DNA of 60,745 nucleotides from the NCBI RefSeq assembly GCF_008041835.1, contig NZ_VRYE01000039.1, positions 1 to 60,745 on the forward strand, written 5' to 3'. The position numbers were made by a program, and so were the translations under genes. Of the stretch, positions 56,184-60,745 are shown piece after piece. This DNA comes from Ectopseudomonas mendocina. Lineage in GTDB: Bacteria; Pseudomonadota; Gammaproteobacteria; Pseudomonadales; Pseudomonadaceae. Each line of letters starts with the position of its first letter. Position 1 is the stretch's first letter. A model generated the notes under the pieces. The model was not told the DNA's origin and searched no databases. It saw nothing but the letters and a program-made list of their open reading frames with translations.

Positions 56184-56450
56184 TTACGCCGGCATGCTCC
56201 ACGGAGCCAGATCAAAACCCTGGCTGCGCAGTTCGTCACGCGAGCGCTGCAGTGCGTCTTCAAGCTGTTGCGGATCACTGTAGGTAGCGCTGGACAGTTG
56301 GCGACCGAGCAAACGGGTGTTGGTACGGTCGATGACGCTGATGCTAACGACGCCGGTGCCGTCCTGCGGAGCCCAGGCTACGCACTGGAACGGGCGGAAG
56401 GCGCGATCGGCAATCAGCAGGGCTTCGTTGAAACGCAGCGGTGTGTTCAT
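56184..56450 (-). CDS. Conserved hypothetical protein, 88 residues
   Basis: Reading from the ATG at 56450 (GAGAGATCG before it): MNTPLRFNEALLIADRAFRP, then FQCVAWAPQDGTGVVSISVID and a C-terminal SRDELRSQGFDLAPWSMPA. The upstream extension to 56597 passes through an AT-rich region and is dropped. The Val-Ser-Ile beta strands followed by a charged helix give a small soluble alpha/beta protein. I do not recognise a named family. Confidence 0.7.
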   Translation of the reverse strand: MNTPLRFNEALLIADRAFRPFQCVAWAPQDGTGVVSISVIDRTNTRLLGRQLSSATYSDPQQLEDALQRSRDELRSQGFDLAPWSMPA

Positions 56451-56688
56451 GGGTTCGATCTCTCCGAGTTGATCCCAGCAATTAAGTGCGGCCAGTATGT
56501 TGGCCTTACAATGCTGTTGATGAACGCAGCGACCCCATAAGTCACACACCGCTGAAAAATAACCCGCCGGAACAAGGCATATAGAGAAATGATCCATTAG
56601 CCGTCAAAGTTCTTGCTAGCGTTACGTTTGTGAGCGCCAAATTGTTGTTTTTATTGCTATTTCAAAATAATGGCGCCAAGGATGGAAT

Positions 56689-57243
56689 ATGCAGGCCGTT
56701 TCCGTCGCCTCTCGGCAATTGCTGGTGCTCGAACCCTTCGTGATGACAGACACCCTGATGTCGGCGCTGCAGGCAGCGGGGTGGGCTGTGCAACGTTGCA
56801 CGGCCGGGGAGCTCAACACTCGGGGCGGTGATGCGCTGCTGTACCTCGACCGGCAACCCGGGCAGATGCTGCGCGAACAACTGCGACGCACAGGCCTTGC
56901 CTGTGATGCGCTGGCGGATGCCGGGTGGCTGCAGCAGATCGATGAGCTGCAATTGAGCGCCTGGCTCTTTCGCATCCTGCCCGCAGCGGTCGATCATTGG
57001 CTGTTACTGGAGGTGCTGCAACAGGCCGAGCGGGCCAAGCCCTGGTTGCTCGACAGCGCCTCGCAGCCGCGCCAGAAGCACAACGATGCGCCGGTAACGC
57101 TGGAGGACTACATCCTGCGTGCCGAGTTGCAGGCGTTGAACGATGTGCTTGGCCGTTATCGCAGCATGAGCCAGGCCGCGCGTTCGCTTGGTGTATCCAG
57201 ACCGACACTGTATCGCTTGCGGCACAAACATCGCCTGCGTTGA
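56689..57243 (+). CDS. Fis-like helix-turn-helix regulator
   Basis: 184 residues. The last ~50 residues form a Fis/NtrC-type DNA-binding domain: ALNDVLGRYRSMSQAARSLG and VSRPTLYRLRHKHRLR. The N-terminal ~120 residues (LLVLEPFVMTDTLMSALQAA onward) resemble a degenerate receiver-like or nucleotide-free domain; no AAA+ sigma-54 module is present, so it is a stand-alone regulator. Starts in an AT-rich region (56600-56670) that probably holds its promoter. Target unknown. Confidence 0.75.
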   Translation: MQAVSVASRQLLVLEPFVMTDTLMSALQAAGWAVQRCTAGELNTRGGDALLYLDRQPGQMLREQLRRTGLACDALADAGWLQQIDELQLSAWLFRILPAAVDHWLLLEVLQQAERAKPWLLDSASQPRQKHNDAPVTLEDYILRAELQALNDVLGRYRSMSQAARSLGVSRPTLYRLRHKHRLR

Positions 57244-57312
57244 GCGGTATGGCTGTAACGCCTGTGAAACACTGCTAATGTGCTCGCAACAACCATCACC
57301 AAGGAGTTTTTC

Positions 57313-57780
57313 ATGCACCCGTTCGATGCCAAGAAACCGCCGCAACTGGCTTTACTGCTGGGATACGCCGGGCTGGTGCCGTTTGTCAGTGGTGCGCTGG
57401 GAATCTGGGGTATTCCCATCGGCTGGCGGCCTTTCGTGCTCGATGCCTTGCTCGATTACGCTGCCGTGATTCTGGCTTTCATGGGCGCCATTCACTGGGG
57501 GCTGGCCATGCGTGGCGAGGCGAGCGATATCAAAGCCAGGCTGCAACTGGGGCTTTCGGTGATCCCGCCCTTGCTGGGTTGGGCTGCGCTGGCGGGCGGG
57601 CTGCCGATGGCGCTGTCGTTGCCCGTTTTCCTGTTCGCCTTCATCGGCTTGTATCTGGCCGATATGCATGCAGTACGCGAGGGGCTCGCGCCGCAGTGGT
57701 ATCCGGCATTGCGCAAGCCGCTTACGCTGGCAGTGTGCCTGAGCCTGCTAGTGGCCTGGGCCAGTGTGCTGATCCACTGA
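57313..57780 (+). CDS. DUF3429 membrane protein
   Basis: 155 residues from the ATG at 57313 (AAGGAG 8 bases before it). Five hydrophobic helices; the motif DYAAVILAFMGAIHWGLAM is diagnostic of DUF3429. Function unknown. Its last 33 bases overlap the end of the convergent kinase gene. Confidence 0.88.
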   Translation: MHPFDAKKPPQLALLLGYAGLVPFVSGALGIWGIPIGWRPFVLDALLDYAAVILAFMGAIHWGLAMRGEASDIKARLQLGLSVIPPLLGWAALAGGLPMALSLPVFLFAFIGLYLADMHAVREGLAPQWYPALRKPLTLAVCLSLLVAWASVLIH

Positions 57781-58299
57781 GCCGAGCAGCGCTGCAACCT
57801 GCTGCAGCGCGGCCTCGCGTCGTTCATCCCAGCTACCGGACAGTTGGCTGAAGCGCTGTCCGTTGGCCTGCAACCAATCGCGACAGGCCTGATGAAACGC
57901 CTGGCGCTCTGCCAGCCCTGGCTGACAACGCTGGCCGTCGCTGACCCAGGGTACGCCAGCGGGGTCGAGCAGCAGGTGTTGGTCGTAGCGACGGGCGAGC
58001 AATTCACCTTCCAGCCAGTCCGGGCAATCGCCAAACAGGCAGCGGCTCCAGAGCATGTTGCTCAACAGGTGCGTGTCGAGAATCAGCAGCGCCGGCTGTG
58101 TTGCCCGCGCAGCATCTTCCCAGGCCAGTTGGCCGCGCGCGATGTCGCCGATGTCGGCATAGCCGGTATCGCGCTGCTGCTCATTGATGAAGTGGCGCAC
58201 GTACTCGCCGACCACCAGGCCACCGAAGTGCGTCTGTATCTCTGCCGCGAGCCAGCTCTTGCCGCTGGATTCCGGCCCGGTCAGCACCAGCACTTTCAT
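57748..58299 (-). CDS. Nicotinamide riboside kinase-like P-loop ATPase (NadR family)
   Basis: 183 residues from the ATG at 58299, which overlaps the pnuC stop (ATGA). Walker A GPESSGKSWLA lies at about 8-18, followed by VVGEYVRHFINEQQ and LILDTHLLSNMLWSRCLFG, a pattern shared with the C-terminal NR kinase domain of NadR. It phosphorylates nicotinamide riboside to NMN. Coupling to pnuC, the NR transporter, supports the call. It overlaps DUF3429 by 33 bases tail to tail. Confidence 0.85.
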   Translation of the reverse strand: MKVLVLTGPESSGKSWLAAEIQTHFGGLVVGEYVRHFINEQQRDTGYADIGDIARGQLAWEDAARATQPALLILDTHLLSNMLWSRCLFGDCPDWLEGELLARRYDQHLLLDPAGVPWVSDGQRCQPGLAERQAFHQACRDWLQANGQRFSQLSGSWDERREAALQQVAALLGSVDQHTGPGH

Positions 58300-58865
58300 A
58301 CGGCGTACCGCAAGGCCGGGTCGCGCCGCCAGCTCAGCCAGCCGCTGACGGCCAGCGCGGTGAAGGCTGCGTAGAGTGCAGCTGTCAGGTACAGCTCGCT
58401 GTGCAGGAAGAACACCACGTAACAGAGGTCTACCAGCACCCAAAGCGCCCAGCACTGCAAGCGCTTCTGCGCCATCCATAGCTGCGCCACCAGGCTGAAG
58501 GCCGTGAGCGCCGAATCCAGCCAGGGCGAGCTGGCATCGGTGTAGGTGGCCATCAGATGGCCGAGCAGCCAGGCGCCGAGCGCGCCGATCAGCAATCCCG
58601 CGAGGATCGCCCGTGCACTCAGGCGGCTGACCTTGCGCCCATCATGGCGCTCACCACCACGGGTCCACTGCCACCAGCCGTAGAGCTGCAGCGCAGCGAA
58701 CAGCAGTTGCAAAAGCAGGTTGGAATACAGGCGCCAGTCATAGAACAGCCAGGCGTAGAACAGCACCATGACCAGGCCGATGGGCCAGCACCAGGGATTC
58801 TGCTTGACGGTCAGCCATACCGCGATGATGCCGAGCCCGGCAGCCAGGAGTTCGAGCCAGGACAT
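58296..58865 (-). CDS. pnuC: Nicotinamide riboside transporter PnuC
   Basis: 189 residues with seven hydrophobic helices. PnuC signatures: WLTVKQNPWCWPIGLVMVLFYAW (in part NPWCWPIGLV), the WQW motif in YGWWQWTRGG and LQCWALWVLVDLCYV. It imports nicotinamide riboside by facilitated diffusion, trapped by the downstream kinase. A salvage operon of two genes; no NrtR or NadR operator recognised. Confidence 0.93.
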   Translation of the reverse strand: MSWLELLAAGLGIIAVWLTVKQNPWCWPIGLVMVLFYAWLFYDWRLYSNLLLQLLFAALQLYGWWQWTRGGERHDGRKVSRLSARAILAGLLIGALGAWLLGHLMATYTDASSPWLDSALTAFSLVAQLWMAQKRLQCWALWVLVDLCYVVFFLHSELYLTAALYAAFTALAVSGWLSWRRDPALRYAV

Positions 58866-59030
58866 TCGGCATCCTCAACCATGCAAAAGGTGGCGATTGT
58901 ACTGCCGTCAGCGGCTGAGCACAGCAAGGACGTACCAGACGCCAGACACTTCGAGGCGCACTAACGATGAAGCGTCCGGCCGGGACACGGCGGCCATGCT
59001 CACCGGCCCCGGATCAGATCGGTATCAGGC

Positions 59031-60618
59031 TCAGACGCGGAACTGGCCAAGCAGACGATTGAGCTGCTCGGCCAGTTGCCGGAGATGCTGGCTGGCTGCG
59101 TACGACTGCTCGGCAGCCTCGGCGGTGTTGTGCGCCAACGCAGCCGTCTGCGTGATGTTCTGATTGATGTCCTCCACCACATGAGACTGTTGCAGGGTAG
59201 CGCTGGCAATCGACGCATTGAGACCTGTGAGATTGCGCAGCGACTGGGCTATCTGAGCAAGGCTTTCACCCGCCTGGCTGGCTTGCTCCACGGTCAACTG
59301 GGAGGCGCGGCTGCTTTCATTGATCACCTTCACTGCCGCCTCGGAGTTGCCCTGCAGGCGCTCGATCATGCCCTGAATCTCGGCAGTGGAGGTTTGCGTG
59401 CGCTGTGCCAGCAGGCGCACCTCGTCGGCGACCACGGCAAAGCCTCGGCCTTGTTCGCCGGCGCGCGCGGCCTCGATGGCGGCATTGAGGGCCAGCAGGT
59501 TGGTTTGCTCGGCAATCGAGCGGATTACTTCCAGGACGCTGCCGATCTGCGTGCTTTCGCTGGCCAGCGACTGCATGACTTCCACCGCCTTGTCGATGGT
59601 GCCCGACAATTCACCAATCTGACGCAGGCTGGCATCGATGTTCTGCTGCCCCTGGCGGGCCTGACCCTCGGCCGTGTGCATTTCGCTGGAGGCGTGTTCG
59701 GCATTCTTCGCCACGTCTTGCACGCCGTAGGTCACTTCGTTGACAGCGGTGGCCACCAATTCCATCTGCTACGCCTGCTGCTGGCTATGACGCTGAGCTT
59801 CGCTGGAAATATGGCCGAGATTGCCCGCGGCCTGATCCAGCGAGCCGGCCGACTCGAGCATCTGACGGATGACGTGCCGCAGTTTGTCGGTAAAGGCATT
59901 GAAGTGGGTGGCCAGTGCGGTGAGTTCATCGCGGCCATGAGTATCGAGATTACGGGTCAGGTCGCCTTCGCCGCTGGCGATGTTGGCCATGGCGTCGACC
60001 GCTGCCTGCAGCGGTTGCACGATGCTGCGGGTAATGACGACCACCAGCCCCGTCAGCAGCACGGCGATCAGAAAGCCGATGGTGATGGCTTTCAGTGCCT
60101 GAGCCTTGAACTCTGCCTGTACATCATCGACATAGACACCGGAGCCAATGATCCAGCCCCAGGGCTGGAACAGCTCGACATAGGAAATCTTCGGTACCGG
60201 GTCACTGGCGCCTGGCTTCGGCCAGCGGTAATCGACCTGGCCGGCACCCTGGCTGCGGGTGATGGCGACCATCTCGCTGAACAGCGCCTTGCCGTCCGGA
60301 TCCTTGAAGCTGGACAGGTTCTGACCTTCGAGTTTGGGATTGGTCGGGTGCATGACCATCACCGGCGTCTGGTCATTGATCCAGAAATACTCCTGGCCGG
60401 CATAACGCAGCCCGCGTATGACCTCCATCGCCTGTTTCTGGGCCTGTTCACGGTCAAGGCTGCCGGCGCTTTCCAGATCATGGAAATACTTGAGGATACC
60501 CGCCGCGCTCTGCACCACATGCTCGGTTTTTTCCGATTTGGCGAGGTAAAGATCGCTGTGTATCTGGCGCAACATATAAGCGCCCTGGAGGATCAGCGTC
60601 AGGAGGGCAAGTGCCAGA
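59031..60618 (-). pseudogene. Methyl-accepting chemotaxis protein, amber stop and IS-interrupted 5' end
   Basis: From the element boundary at 60618 the frame reads LALALLTLILQGAYMLRQI, the first membrane helix, then a single-Cache sensor (GILKYFHDLESAGSLDREQA to QPWGWIIGSGVYVDDVQAEF), a second helix (AITIGFLIAVLLTGLVVVI), HAMP and the signalling domain. TAG at 59766-59768 interrupts it in frame ([19 protein letters not shown]), most simply CAG to TAG. The rest is intact: [20 protein letters not shown] tip region and LGQFRV end at 59031. The start codon and about the first 10-15 residues are beyond the inserted element. Single-Cache receptors of this type sense small organic acids or similar; ligand unknown. 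Confidence 0.9.
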
Positions 60619-60700
60619 TTGACATCCTCCCCGGCCTGAAGGCCGGAGATTCCTACGGCGCTCAGGCGCGGCATTGAGCCGCCCCTGAGTCGCTTCGGTG
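60619..60700 (-). ncRNA. Right end of an IS200/IS605-family element with TnpB omegaRNA scaffold
   Basis: The minus strand reads CGTAGGAATCTCCGGCCTTC AGGCCGGGGAGGATGTCAA (shown in two parts), with the stem TCTCCGGCC/GGCCGGGGA (60628-60649, TTCA loop), and ends in TCAA at 60619. This GGAATC-hairpin-GGATGTCAA end is typical of TnpB-carrying elements, and TCAA is the right-end cleavage tetranucleotide of IS608. The omegaRNA (reRNA) is made from this end and continues into flanking DNA, so its guide would begin TCTGGCACTTGCCCTC at 60618, within the chemoreceptor gene. The upper boundary of the RNA inside tnpB is not determined. Confidence 0.75.
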
Positions 60701-60745
60701 GGTTCCTGCTGCTGGCGGCATTAGCTCACCGCTCACTTCACAGGC
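60662..60745 (-). CDS. tnpB: TnpB C-terminal tail (runs off window)
   Basis: The minus-strand frame entering at 60745 reads ACEVSGELMPPAAGTHRSDS then GAAQCRA and stops at 60662. Position (just inside the right end hairpin) and the Cys-containing, Gly/Ser-rich tail are as in TnpB proteins of IS200/IS605-family elements. Only 27 residues are visible, so neither the RuvC motifs nor the zinc finger can be checked. Confidence 0.6.
   Translation of the reverse strand, partial: ACEVSGELMPPAAGTHRSDSGAAQCRA

Noticed and set aside
57748..57780. Frameshift at the overlapping ends of DUF3429 and the NR kinase
   Set aside because: Both genes end with family-consistent lengths; a 33-base convergent overlap needs no error.

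Overview
The window is chromosomal DNA of a gammaproteobacterium, almost certainly Pseudomonas sensu lato. The evidence is the high-GC coding sequence, a TTG-started gacA directly followed by uvrC, pgsA and tRNA genes, the run cspD-clpS-clpA-infA-bpt-aat-trxB-ftsK-lolA-rarA, two isocitrate dehydrogenases back to back, and a metH/cti neighbourhood. A mendocina/oleovorans-like lineage is my guess; it is inference, not proof. Most of the window is core genome. The novelty lies in small mobile elements, decayed genes and in-frame lesions between core blocks.

Layout. (1) 1-400: the left edge cuts through an IS110-type transposase whose ribosome-binding site lies in a perfect hairpin; a REP-like palindrome follows. 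(2) 405-23.2 kb: core block with nudJ, monomeric idh and dimeric icd (divergent), cspD, the N-degron genes clpS/clpA plus both aminoacyl-protein transferases (bpt, aat) around infA, trxB, ftsK, lolA, rarA, crcB, serS, cysG, a glutathionyl-hydroquinone reductase, a trpD2-like gene, tusDCBE and yccA. (3) 23.4-27.8 kb: tRNA-Ser, gacA, uvrC, pgsA, tRNA-Gly, tRNA-Cys, a decayed tRNA-Leu, an intact tRNA-Leu, and the first codons of a lost tRNA-Leu integrase: the scar of a vanished island. (4) 27.8-33.1 kb: ugd-galU, a glyoxalase-fold gene stopped by an in-frame amber codon, gor, a TRIC-like channel and a VOC protein. (5) 33.1-39.1 kb: a patchy accessory zone with a GNAT-Rnk fusion, a chemoreceptor tail, a solitary MetQ-like binding protein, a Cys/Met PLP lyase, a TauD-AraC mosaic and a spermidine synthase-like gene. 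(6) 39.3-58.9 kb: deaD, cysI with its DUF934 partner, a 37-residue membrane peptide, a periplasmic binding protein, another chemoreceptor tail, an RlmN paralogue, an amidohydrolase gutted by deletion and a MITE, DUF5924, DUF1883, metH, cti, nfuA, DUF1272, a Fis-like regulator, DUF3429, and an NR kinase-pnuC pair. (7) 59.0-60.7 kb: a chemoreceptor gene with an in-frame amber codon, whose first membrane helix is interrupted by the right end of a TnpB-type IS200/IS605-family element.

Functional themes. Sulfur flow is well represented (cysI, DUF934, cysG for siroheme, metH, MetQ-like protein, PLP lyase, tusBCDE for tRNA 2-thiolation), as are redox/thiol maintenance (trxB, gor, quinone reductase, nfuA) and N-end-rule proteolysis. 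Three independent chemoreceptor remnants, two in-frame TAG lesions, one mosaic gene, one gutted gene and several related short palindromes show ongoing gene decay linked to small repeats.

Many start codons were moved inward from the longest reading frame using family N-termini and ribosome-binding sites. Comparisons with P. aeruginosa gene order are from memory. No searches were run.
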